64,000 nucleotides of DNA, from positions 186,001 to 250,000 of the forward strand of contig JADJAB010000002.1 of assembly GCA_016704435.1 (NCBI GenBank). Direction: 5' to 3'. The position numbers and the translations under genes are program-made. The DNA is from Rhodobacter sp. (GTDB lineage: Bacteria > Pseudomonadota > Alphaproteobacteria > Rhodobacterales > Rhodobacteraceae). Every line of letters begins with the position of its first letter. The first letter of the stretch is position 1. The notes below the pieces were generated by a model. The model saw only the letters and a list, made by a program, of their open reading frames with translations, searched no databases and was not told the origin of the DNA. Shown here piece by piece: positions 1 to 7,556 of this stretch.

Positions 1-597
1 GTGCCAGGCCGAGGTGACAAGGATCCAGACCTCTCCGTCCTTCGGTTGCACCAGATCGCGGGTGAAGATCGCGTTCTCTGCGGTGTTGCGCGAGCGGTCC
101 TCGAGCAGGATCTGGGTATCGGGAACGCCCAGCGACAGCCACAGCGCACGGGTCATCTGCGCCGGCGCTGTATGCGCATCGCTATAGATCAGGCTGGCGG
201 AGCCGCCGGTGAAGATCAGCTTTGCCTGCGGAAATCGGCGCGCCAGCTCGACGCCCGCGGTCAGCCGCTCGCCGCCGCCATTCAGCCCGGTCACGCCCCA
301 GCGGGCAAAGGGGCCGACGTCTTCGGCCCCGCCCAGAACGATGATCCCGTCGACCTGCGCCGGCAAGGCGGGGGCGGGCGGGTATTGGCGTTCAAGGCTG
401 GCCAGAAGCGGGGTCGCCAGCGGAAAGGCGGTCAGCGCCAGCACTGACAGGAAGGCCAGCGCCGTCAGTCGGCGCGCCAGACGCGCCCGGCCCCATGCCC
501 CCGCAAGCACTGCCGCGGCGAGAAGCAGCAGCATCCAGGTTTCAACCCGTGCCGCCATTCCCACTGTCTTCGAGGCGATGAAGAACAGACTGTCCAT
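1..597 (-). CDS. YdcF/ElyC-family (DUF218) membrane protein, 3' end outside window
   Basis: The gene starts at the ATG at 597-595 and runs off the left edge after 199 codons. Two hydrophobic segments (about residues 21-35 and 44-65) precede a DUF218 domain: VDGIIVLGG at 82-90, a second GG at 131-132, and the family signature E-x2-SRNTAEN at 166-175, then TSAWH at the edge. Family members are inner-membrane proteins linked to envelope or polysaccharide metabolism; the exact reaction is not settled. Its start overlaps the stop of the upstream methyltransferase (TGATG), so it is probably the last seen member of the rfbC-rfbB-methyltransferase transcript. A role in surface glycan handling is inference from these neighbours. 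Confidence 0.85.
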   Translation of the reverse strand, partial: MDSLFFIASKTVGMAARVETWMLLLLAAAVLAGAWGRARLARRLTALAFLSVLALTAFPLATPLLASLERQYPPAPALPAQVDGIIVLGGAEDVGPFARWGVTGLNGGGERLTAGVELARRFPQAKLIFTGGSASLIYSDAHTAPAQMTRALWLSLGVPDTQILLEDRSRNTAENAIFTRDLVQPKDGEVWILVTSAWH

Positions 598-1322
598 CAG
601 CCGCCGCTTCCGTTGCCTGGCGGGTGCGCCATTCCCTCACGATCCAGCAGCGCTTCGACCATCATCTGATTGCGGGGATGCGCCCAGTCGCCGACAAGAC
701 GCAAGGCCCAGGGCAGGTCGCGGGCGGCATGGCGGATGTCCGCCAGATCATAGTGGAACGGATCCTTGTAAGACCAGGTCGTGATCCCATCCTTTTGCAA
801 GCAGGGTCCGCAACGCCCGGCTGCCGTTTGGCGTGAAGATCGTAAAAAGTAGAACCGGCAAGGGGTCACCAGACGCCGAGCCAGATTGGCAAGGCAAAGC
901 CGCAGGTGGTTCAGCGGCAGGTGGGTAAAGACCGATTGCGCCATTGCATAGTCGATGGTGTCCGGCGCGCCGGGGAAATCGAAGATGCCGTCGGTGACCA
1001 GATTGGTGCGCGGCAAGCGCTGCCCCAGCCCTGCGGGCACGATTTCCCGGTCATAGCCTGCGTCGATCAGATCCCGGCTGCGATCCGTTCCCCAGTAGTT
1101 TCCGGGGTTGAGGTAGGGCGCCACCTTGCAGCCCAGCCGCAGGCTGCCGCAGCCGATATCCAGCAAATGGTGGTCCGGCTTCAGCCCCTGCGCTTTCAGG
1201 AATTCCAGTTGCAGGGCGCCGATCTCTTCCCACATCCCGCCGATCTCGGCGCGATGCTGCCGATCAGAGCCGTCTTGCAAAACGGCAGCGGCATCGGAAC
1301 GCTTTGAAGGATCACCGCACAT
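597..1322 (-). CDS. Class I SAM-dependent methyltransferase, possible compensating frameshifts
   Basis: This is a 241-residue class I methyltransferase with the SAM-binding loop LLDIGCGSLRLG at about 53-64 and an acidic/aromatic stretch (DPFHYDL) further on. It begins one base after the corrected rfbB stop and overlaps the YdcF start, so it is translated with them. A sugar or glycolipid methylation role is inferred from the rhamnose genes. One stretch (bases about 798-848) reads poorly in the main frame, as a Cys/Arg-rich run. The neighbouring frame there reads TIFTPNGSRALRTLL and joins well to QKDGITTWSYKD. A lost T in the A-run at 844-848 and an extra base near 799 would explain this; I hold it as likely, not proven. 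Confidence 0.8.
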   Translation of the reverse strand: MCGDPSKRSDAAAVLQDGSDRQHRAEIGGMWEEIGALQLEFLKAQGLKPDHHLLDIGCGSLRLGCKVAPYLNPGNYWGTDRSRDLIDAGYDREIVPAGLGQRLPRTNLVTDGIFDFPGAPDTIDYAMAQSVFTHLPLNHLRLCLANLARRLVTPCRFYFLRSSRQTAAGRCGPCLQKDGITTWSYKDPFHYDLADIRHAARDLPWALRLVGDWAHPRNQMMVEALLDREGMAHPPGNGSGG

Positions 1323-1323
1323 G

Positions 1324-2369
1324 TCAATTCACTCCGCCTGTGCCCAGCCGCCGCCCCACGCCCTGCCGATCAAGCAGGGGCTGCCACCAGGATTCGTTGT
1401 CCAGATACCAGCGGACGGTGCGGCGCAGCCTTCTTCGACGGTGACCGAGGGGCGCCAGCCCAGTTCCTGGTGGATCCGCGACGGGTCGATGGCATAGCGC
1501 GCGTCATGGCCGGGGCGGTCGGTGACAAAGGCGATCTGGTCGGCGTAGCTGCCGGGCTTGGGCCGCATCTCGTCCAGCAGGGTGCAGATGTTGCGGACAA
1601 GGTCGATGTTGCGGCGTTCGTTCTCGCCGCCGATGTTGTAGCTGCGGCCGAGCTTGCCCTTTTCAAGCACCAGCAGCAGCGCGTCGGCGTGGTCCTCGAC
1701 ATAAAGCCAGTCGCGCACGTTCTCGCCCTTGCCATAGACCGGAATGGGCTTTCCGTGCAGGGCGTTCAGGATCACCACCGGGATCAGCTTTTCGGGGAAA
1801 TGATAGGGCCCGTAGTTGTTCGAACAATTGGTCAGAACCACCGGCAGGCCATAGGTCTCGGCCCAGGCGCGGACCAGGTGGTCGCTGGCGGCCTTGGACG
1901 CAGAATAGGGGCTGCGCGGGTCGTAGGGGGTTTCCTCGGTAAACTGGCCGGTTGCACCCAAGGACCCGAAGACCTCGTCGGTCGAGATGTGGTGAAAGCG
2001 GAACTCCGGCGGCCTGCCCTGCTCGGCCCAGAAGGCGCGGGCGGCTTCCAGCATGTTGAAGGTGCCGGTGATGTTCGTTTCGATGAAATCCGCAGGGCCG
2101 TCGATGCTGCGGTCGACATGCGACTCGGCCGCCAGATGCATAACGGCATCAGGATGATGCGTGGCGAAGATGCGGTCGAGTGCTATGCGGTCGCGGATAT
2201 CGGCATGCTCGAAACTGTAAAGGCCCGATCCGGCCACCGGGGCCAGGTTCGCCTCGCAGGCCGCATAGGTCAGGGCATCGAGGTTCACCACCTGATGCCC
2301 GCGCGCCACCGCCAACCGCACCACAGCGCTGCCGATGAAGCCTGCGCCACCGGTCACCAGAAGCTTCAT
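1324..2369 (-). CDS. rfbB: dTDP-glucose 4,6-dehydratase RfbB/RmlB (frameshift near 3' end)
   Basis: This extended SDR enzyme makes dTDP-4-keto-6-deoxyglucose, the second step toward dTDP-L-rhamnose. Visible are the Rossmann motif TGGAGFIG at 6-13, AAESHVDRS, STDEVFG, and the catalytic Y-x3-K in PYSASKAASDH. The raw frame ends at 1329 with an unrelated tail. Restoring one base near 1427-1431 (GGCTG to GGCCTG) gives the expected tail LRRTVRWYLDN and a stop at 1326-1324, one base before the methyltransferase start. The start overlaps the end of rfbC by four bases (ATGA), so the genes form one operon. rfbA and rfbD are not in the window. Confidence 0.95.
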
Positions 2370-2929
2370 TGCGCGCCCTCCCAGGCGAAGGGCCGGGGCG
2401 CGTCGCGCAAGAGCGGGGCGATGGCGTCCTTGTCCGACAGGACGGGCGCCGCCGTGCCCCAGTCGATGCCAATATCGGGGTCATCCCAGCGCACCGCGCC
2501 GTCACAATCGGGCGCATAGATGTCGCTGCATTTGTACTGCACTTCGGTATCATTGGCCAAGGTGACAAAGCCATGCAAGAAGCCTTTCGGCACGAAAAGC
2601 TGCCGGGCATTCTCCGCCGTCAGTTCCACCCCGACCCATTTGCCGAAAGTCGGAGACCCCGTCCGGAAATCTACCGCCACGTCCAGAATGGCACCGCGAG
2701 AGCAGCGGACCAGCTTGTCCTGTGCGCGCGGCGGGGACTGGTAGTGCAACCCCCGCAGAGTGCCCTTCGCGGCGCTGAACGAGTGGTTGTCCTGCACCCA
2801 GTCCAGCGCGACCCCGGCCTCGGCCAGTCTGTCGGCGTGATAGGTCTCCATGAACCAGCCGCGCGCGTCGCCGAAGCGGCGGGGGGTCACGATCATCACG
2901 CCGGGAAGGTCGGTCAGGTCAACTTGCAT
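2366..2929 (-). CDS. rfbC: dTDP-4-dehydrorhamnose 3,5-epimerase RfbC/RmlC
   Basis: The 187-residue cupin-type epimerase converts dTDP-4-keto-6-deoxyglucose to dTDP-4-keto-L-rhamnose. The sequence shows the family markers RGWFMETYH, the catalytic-His segment LRGLHYQSPPRAQDKLVR, and FVPKGFLHGFVTL, followed by the typical Y-x-C-S-D and WDDPDIGI motifs. Length is normal. It is the first gene of a minus-strand run (rfbC, rfbB, methyltransferase, YdcF) with overlapping or one-base junctions. Its presence points to rhamnose or a related 6-deoxysugar in the O-antigen or exopolysaccharide. Confidence 0.96.
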   Translation of the reverse strand: MQVDLTDLPGVMIVTPRRFGDARGWFMETYHADRLAEAGVALDWVQDNHSFSAAKGTLRGLHYQSPPRAQDKLVRCSRGAILDVAVDFRTGSPTFGKWVGVELTAENARQLFVPKGFLHGFVTLANDTEVQYKCSDIYAPDCDGAVRWDDPDIGIDWGTAAPVLSDKDAIAPLLRDAPRPFAWEGAQ

Positions 2930-2996
2930 GGGCGTACTTGCATCTTTCGCATCCTTGGGCAGCGGAATACCGCAGCTTTCGGGCCGATCCTAGGCT

Positions 2997-4391
2997 TTAT
3001 CGCGCAAGGCCCGCCAGCGCCGGGCCGTGCAGCGCCAGAACCAGCGTCGCCAGGCCGGCCACCAGCGCAGCCATCGCAAGGTCATGGCGCGCGTCCCAGA
3101 CCGCGTGACGGCGGGCCAGCCGGATGATCAGGGGATGCACCGCCACCGCCGCCAGTCCCTGCCCCAACAGCGCGCCGCCCAGGCCCGCCCACAGCGCGCC
3201 GGCCAGAAAGGCCGCCGTCTGCACCCCCGCCCGCATCGCGATCAGCGCGAAGTACCCCCGCCCGTCATTCGCCGCCAGCGCCGACTGGTCATAGGTCATG
3301 CCGACGATTCCGGGCATCTGCACCAGCGCCACGGCGGTCAGGATCGCCCCCGCTGCCAGATAGCGGTCGTCGTAGAGAAAGCGCACCAGCGGGTCGCCCG
3401 CCAGGGCCAGCACCGCCAGTGCCAGCACGATCCCGGCCGTCAGGCCCCAGCGCGCGCGGCGCAGCGCCGTCTCACCGCGACCTTCGGCCCGCACGCGATA
3501 CAAAGGGATCATCACCCGTGAAACCACCGCCTGCGCCATCAGCGCGGGGAAGGAGGCCAGGAAGAAGCCGATGTTGTAGATCCCCAGAGCCTCAAGGCTC
3601 AGATAGTGGCCCAGGATGGCCTTGTCGCCCTGCGCCAAGAGAAAGCCGCAGACGGTGGAAAGGAATATCCACTTGCCGAAATGCACCAGTTCCGTAGCCG
3701 CCGCCCGCTCCCACCGCCAGCGGTTCGCCGGACCGGGCAGCCAGGCCCAGCACAGCCCCAGCTTGGCGGCCGAGCCAATGATGGCGCCGATCACCAGCGC
3801 CCAGACCGATTGCAGCGCAAAGGCCAGCCCCACCATCGCCGCGATCCCGACCCCCTGCGCCACCAGGTCCAAGGCCGTCAGCCGCCCCAGCATCAGGTGC
3901 CGGTTCGCCGTGTCGATCCGCGTCGGGTTGAACCCCGCGATCAGCAGCGTCACCCCCGCCACCGGCAAAAGCAGCACCAGATCGGGCGCCTGCCACAGCA
4001 TCGCCAGAGGCCAGGCCAAGGCACAGGTCAGTCCCCACAGCAGCACGCCGCGGATCAGGTTTATCGTCCAGGCGGTGTCCAGAAACGTGGGCTCATCGCC
4101 GCGCGGACTGCGCGAGATCGCCGGGCCGACCCCGGTGTCTGAGAACATCTGCAAGCCCACCAGCACCACGCTGACCAGCGCCATCAGGCCGAAGGCCTCG
4201 GGGAACAACAGCCGTGTCAGCACCAGGTTCGATGCCAGTCGCAACCCTTGCGTGATCGCGAACGATCCCGCCGTCAGCGCCGACCCGCGCAGCGCGCGAC
4301 CCATCAGGCCGGTTCCCTGCCCCCTCGCTTCCTGGCCCTGCATCCGTCCCGTCCCCGTGTTGCGGCGGACCCTACGGCTTTGCTGCATCAC
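2997..4391 (-). CDS. Wzx-type polysaccharide flippase (oligosaccharide flippase family)
   Basis: The product is a 464-residue polytopic membrane protein with about a dozen hydrophobic segments. Near its start it has the PST/MATE-like signature FAITQGLRLASNLVLTRLLFPEAFGL (shown here by its two ends: FAITQG and RLLFPEAFG), then DTGVGPAI and LAQGDKAILGHYLS in the middle. Family members flip undecaprenyl-linked oligosaccharides across the inner membrane. Starts at 4391, 4343 or 4304 are all possible; the charged leader before 4304 is not obviously conserved, so the later start gives a more usual length. It is transcribed away from the GT4 gene that follows. Substrate cannot be read from sequence. 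Confidence 0.85.
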   Translation of the reverse strand: MMQQSRRVRRNTGTGRMQGQEARGQGTGLMGRALRGSALTAGSFAITQGLRLASNLVLTRLLFPEAFGLMALVSVVLVGLQMFSDTGVGPAISRSPRGDEPTFLDTAWTINLIRGVLLWGLTCALAWPLAMLWQAPDLVLLLPVAGVTLLIAGFNPTRIDTANRHLMLGRLTALDLVAQGVGIAAMVGLAFALQSVWALVIGAIIGSAAKLGLCWAWLPGPANRWRWERAAATELVHFGKWIFLSTVCGFLLAQGDKAILGHYLSLEALGIYNIGFFLASFPALMAQAVVSRVMIPLYRVRAEGRGETALRRARWGLTAGIVLALAVLALAGDPLVRFLYDDRYLAAGAILTAVALVQMPGIVGMTYDQSALAANDGRGYFALIAMRAGVQTAAFLAGALWAGLGGALLGQGLAAVAVHPLIIRLARRHAVWDARHDLAMAALVAGLATLVLALHGPALAGLAR

Positions 4392-4487
4392 CGGTCAATC
4401 CGATGCGGCGTCATGGCGCCTCTCCCCTTGCATCTGCCCCCGCCGCCCCCGATGCTGCGCCCTGCCCCCTGCCAGAGGCTGCCCGCG

Positions 4488-5711
4488 GTGAAACTCGCCT
4501 ATCTCGTCAACACCTACCCCCAGCCCTCACAGAGCTTCATCCGGCGCGAAGTGCAGGCGCTGGAGCGGATGGATTGGCAGATCCATCGCTTTGCGCTGCG
4601 GTCCGATCGGGCGCGGCTGGTCGACCCGGCCGATATCGCCGAAGACAGCCGGACCGAACATATCGTCGACAAGGGCGGCTGGCAGGTGATGCGGCTGGCC
4701 CTGCCCTTTGCGGCGCGGCGGCCGATGGCGGCGCTGCGGTCGCTGCGGTTGGCGATGGCATGCGGGGCACGCGGCGCGGGTGGCCTGCCGGGCACCGGCG
4801 GGCGGCTGCGCCATCTGATCTACTGGCTGGAGGCGGCCCATCTGGCCGCGCGCTGCCATCAGTTGCGCCTGCCCCATATCCACGCCCATTTCGGCACCAA
4901 TGCCACCACCGTCGCGATGCTGGCGGCGGAAATCGGCGGGCTGTCCTATTCCTTCACCACCCACGGCCCCGAGGAATTCGACGCCCCCCGCGCGCATTCG
5001 CTGGCCGAAAAGGTGGCCCGGGCGTCCTTTGCCGTGACGATTTCCTCGTTCGGCCGCAGCCAGATGTGCCGTTGGGCCGATGTCGCCGACTGGGGCAAGC
5101 TGCATGTCGTGCATTGCGGCATCGAACCCTGGCGCTTTCCCGCGCCCACGCCGATGCCCGACGCGCCACCCCGGCTGGTGGCCATCGGCCGGCTGGCCGA
5201 ACAGAAGGGCTTTCCCCTGCTGGTCGAGGCGATGGCCCTGGCCGCCCCGCATGTCCCCGATCTGCAGCTGACGCTGATCGGCGACGGCCCATTCCGACCG
5301 CTGATCGAAACCCTGATCGCCCGCGCCGGATTGCAGCGCCAGATCACCCTCACCGGCTGGCTGGACGAAGCCGCCGTGCGCGACCACCTCGCCCGCAGCC
5401 ACGCCCTGATCCTGCCCTCGTTCGCCGAAGGCCTGCCGCTGGTGCTGATGGAAGCCTTCGCGGCCGCCCGCCCGGTCGTCGCTTCCGCCATCATGGGCGT
5501 GCCGGAACTGGTCAGCCGCGAAACCGGCTGGCTGGTCCCCGCCGGCGATGCCCAAGCCCTGGCCCAGGCGATCCGCGCCTTCGCGGCCACACCCCTCGAC
5601 CGGCTGGCCGCAATGGGGACGGAAGCACGGCGAACCGTCCTGGCCCGCCACGACATCACGCATGAGGCCGAGAAACTGGCCGCCCTCCTTGCCTCCGGGG
5701 GCCGGCCATGA
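4488..5711 (+). CDS. Glycosyltransferase family 4 (WcaL/Wza-cluster type)
   Basis: This 407-residue retaining GT-B glycosyltransferase has the N-terminal KLAYLVNTYPQPSQSFIRRE typical of the WcaL-like group, the acceptor-side HIHAHFGTNAT, and a C-terminal donor domain with LVAIGRLAEQKGF and the E-x7-E motif (EGLPLVLME) for nucleotide-sugar binding. I chose the GTG at 4488 because family proteins begin right at KLAYLVNTYP and an AGAGG sits about ten bases upstream; the ATG at 4452 would add a Pro-rich leader. It overlaps the next glycosyltransferase by four bases (ATGA), so the two are co-translated. A role in extending the surface polysaccharide exported by the neighbouring flippase is inferred. 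Confidence 0.9.
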   Translation: MKLAYLVNTYPQPSQSFIRREVQALERMDWQIHRFALRSDRARLVDPADIAEDSRTEHIVDKGGWQVMRLALPFAARRPMAALRSLRLAMACGARGAGGLPGTGGRLRHLIYWLEAAHLAARCHQLRLPHIHAHFGTNATTVAMLAAEIGGLSYSFTTHGPEEFDAPRAHSLAEKVARASFAVTISSFGRSQMCRWADVADWGKLHVVHCGIEPWRFPAPTPMPDAPPRLVAIGRLAEQKGFPLLVEAMALAAPHVPDLQLTLIGDGPFRPLIETLIARAGLQRQITLTGWLDEAAVRDHLARSHALILPSFAEGLPLVLMEAFAAARPVVASAIMGVPELVSRETGWLVPAGDAQALAQAIRAFAATPLDRLAAMGTEARRTVLARHDITHEAEKLAALLASGGRP

Positions 5712-6505
5712 CCGGACTAGGCAAGAGCCGCTTCGTGATCGCCTGCGCCAGCCATTCCGCTGCGATCCTGCAGGCCAATCTCGCCCGCTCGCCCTGCCTG
5801 GCCGAAATCCCGCTGCATGTCGAAGAGGGCGCTCCTTCAGCCGCCATTGCCTACAACTGCGCGCTCAGGGCCACCGATGCCGAACTGGTGATCTTCGTCC
5901 ATCACGATGTATTCCTTCCGAAAGGCTGGGACAGGGTGCTTGCCGCCCGCCTGTCCGAGGTCGAGGCCCAAGATCCCGACTGGGCGCTATACGGCGCCTT
6001 CGGGGTGGGTCTGGATGCGGCGCATATCGGCCCGGTCTGGTCATCGTCCCTGGGCCAGATCGTCGGCCGCGTGCCCTTGGAGCCGGTCGAGGTGCAAAGC
6101 TATGACGAGTTGCTGATCGTCCTGCGCCGGTCCTCGGGCCTCAGCTTCGACGAGACCCTGCCCGGCTGGCATTTCTACGGCACCGATATCGTGGCGCAAG
6201 CCCGCAACTGCGGCCTGCACGCATGGGCAGGTGCTCTGCCCACAGTGCATAACGACCGCTTTCACGAAGCCCTCGGCCCCGACTTTACCGAGTGCTACCG
6301 CGCCATGCAGCGCAAATGGCACAAGCTGCTGCCCCTGCGCAGCCCGATCACCAAGATCAGCCGCTCGGGCCTGCACCTGTACCGCGATCGCTGGAAGGCA
6401 CGCGGGTCAAAGGGCTTTCGCGAAGATATGGCCGTTGACACCGAAACCCCGGTCGAAACCCTCGCCGCCCGCTGCGGCTGGTCCGATCTCACCACCAGCG
6501 CCTGA
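5708..6505 (+). CDS. Glycosyltransferase, GT2-like (PF13712-type)
   Basis: The 265-residue protein starts inside the stop of the GT4 gene. The segment AELVIFVHHDVFLPKGWD resembles the FVHQDV core of the GT2_5 (PF13712) glycosyltransferases, in which the HxD replaces a classical DxD. A conserved GWHFYGTDIVAQA follows at about 155-167, and a basic C-terminal region. No membrane segment or signal peptide is visible, so it is probably cytoplasmic and uses a nucleotide sugar. Donor and acceptor are unknown. The intergenic region after it carries repeats and no gene, so it ends this two-gene transcript. Confidence 0.75.
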   Translation: MTGLGKSRFVIACASHSAAILQANLARSPCLAEIPLHVEEGAPSAAIAYNCALRATDAELVIFVHHDVFLPKGWDRVLAARLSEVEAQDPDWALYGAFGVGLDAAHIGPVWSSSLGQIVGRVPLEPVEVQSYDELLIVLRRSSGLSFDETLPGWHFYGTDIVAQARNCGLHAWAGALPTVHNDRFHEALGPDFTECYRAMQRKWHKLLPLRSPITKISRSGLHLYRDRWKARGSKGFREDMAVDTETPVETLAARCGWSDLTTSA

Positions 6506-6513
6506 GCTTTTCA

Positions 6514-6575
6514 AATTGAGCGCCTTGCGGCGCAAGTTCTTTTCTCGGCTCTGGCGCAAGCGCCAACCGCCTCGG
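6514..6575. repeat. Two short hairpin repeats shared with 20921-21080
   Basis: Two motifs in this gap recur in the 20.9-21.1 kb gap. The first (6514-6534) is AATTGAGCGCC-TTGC-GGCGC, a five-base-pair hairpin. The second (6544-6575) has outer parts CTCGGCTCTGGC and CCGCCTCGG around a small stem TGGCGC/GCGCCA. The second copies have changed stem bases that still pair. Such units suggest a dispersed intergenic repeat family with selected RNA or DNA secondary structure. Confidence 0.6.
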
Positions 6576-6603
6576 AGATGCGCTCCGCGCGGGGAGTACT
6601 TGG

Positions 6604-6672
6604 GCCAAGATGAAGCATGTGTCCTTCATCTTGGCATAAATATTCCGGGGGGTTTGGGGGGCAGCGCCCCCC
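6604..6672 (-). repeat. Dispersed intergenic repeat with inverted CCAAGATGAAG arms, terminator-like
   Basis: A perfect 12-base inverted repeat, GCCAAGATGAAG (6604-6615) and CTTCATCTTGGC (6624-6635), is separated by eight bases. It continues into ATAAATATTCCGGGG and a G6/C6 hairpin (GGGGGGC-AG-CGCCCCCC region, ending 6672). The same layout, hairpin plus AGTATTTGTGCCAAGATGAAG, recurs in the other orientation at 59573-59623. A partial third unit (GGAGTACTTGGGCCAAGATGAAG, 6594-6615 by its ends) forms the left arm. It lies between convergent genes and could act as a two-way terminator. Confidence 0.7.
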
Positions 6673-6745
6673 ATCAGCCGCCGCCGGATGCGCACACAAG
6701 CTCACCAAACCAAGAAAGCCTTGTGCCGGCAGGCGCACAATTGCT

Positions 6746-7556
6746 TTACCTTCCGCGCGTGAAACTGGCGTCAGCGGGCCGCAGCCGGACCGCCAGCGAC
6801 ACCGCGGCATAGACCGCGAAACCCGCCGGATCGCCAAAGGCCATGCGCGCCAGATCCCGCCCCGGGCGATGCCTTCGCCTCGCGCGCCATCAGCCCCGGT
6901 TGCCGCGCCGCCAGTTGCCGCACGCCCATGTCCTGCCGCCGCCGCACCCTGACCAGCGCAGCAAAGCCCTCGACCATCGGCCAGGCGTAAGTCGGGGCCA
7001 CCTGCAGCCGCTCTTCCGGGGCGAACTGCAGCCTCACGAAACTGTCGTCCGAGATCAGGTCGGGAAACTCTCCCCACCGCCCCCGCCCGGCCGCGTTCAC
7101 CGCGTAGAGCCCATAGCCCGGCGCAACCGCCCGGGCGAAGGGCAGGCCTTGCCAGAGCCGCGCATAGGCGCGGGTTACCCAGGATTGCGCGCGCGGGATC
7201 ACCGGGGTTGCCCCGGCATAGGTCGGCCCGGGCCTATCCAGCGCCGCCGCCAGTGCCGCCAGCACCCCCGGCGACAGCACGCAATCGGCGTCCAGCCAGG
7301 CCCGCAGCGTACCCTGTGCCGCCGCATCCCCGGCGTTCAGCGCCCGCGGCTTCGACCCTACCGGCTCTTCCAGCACCCGAAGACCCGGCACCTGCCCCGC
7401 AAATCCGCGCGCCACCTCGGCCGTGCGATCGCGGCAGCCATTCGCGACCACGATCACCTCGATCCCGCCCGGCACCGGATCCGAGGCCGCCACGGCCGCC
7501 AGGCAGGGGCCGATCCAGGCCTCTTCGTTCGAGGCGGGGATGATCAGGCTCAGCAC
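6746..7556 (-). CDS. Glycosyltransferase family 2 (frameshift near 3' end)
   Basis: The enzyme begins with a GTG at 7556, overlapping the end of the upstream SGNH/glycosidase-like gene by seven bases. It has the GT-A fold marks LIIPASNEE at the start, VVANGCRDRT, and the metal/nucleotide-binding D-x-D in AWLDADCVLSPG at about 88-99. The main frame ends in an odd Gly/Ala tail. Removing one C from the run at 6860-6863 gives RDLARMAFGDPAGFAVYAAVSLAVRL-type sequence (shown here by its ends RDLARMAFG and SLAVRL) and a stop at 6748-6746, so I extend the gene there. The restored tail has a hydrophobic stretch. Context ties it to the two SGNH genes; its sugar is unknown. Confidence 0.85.
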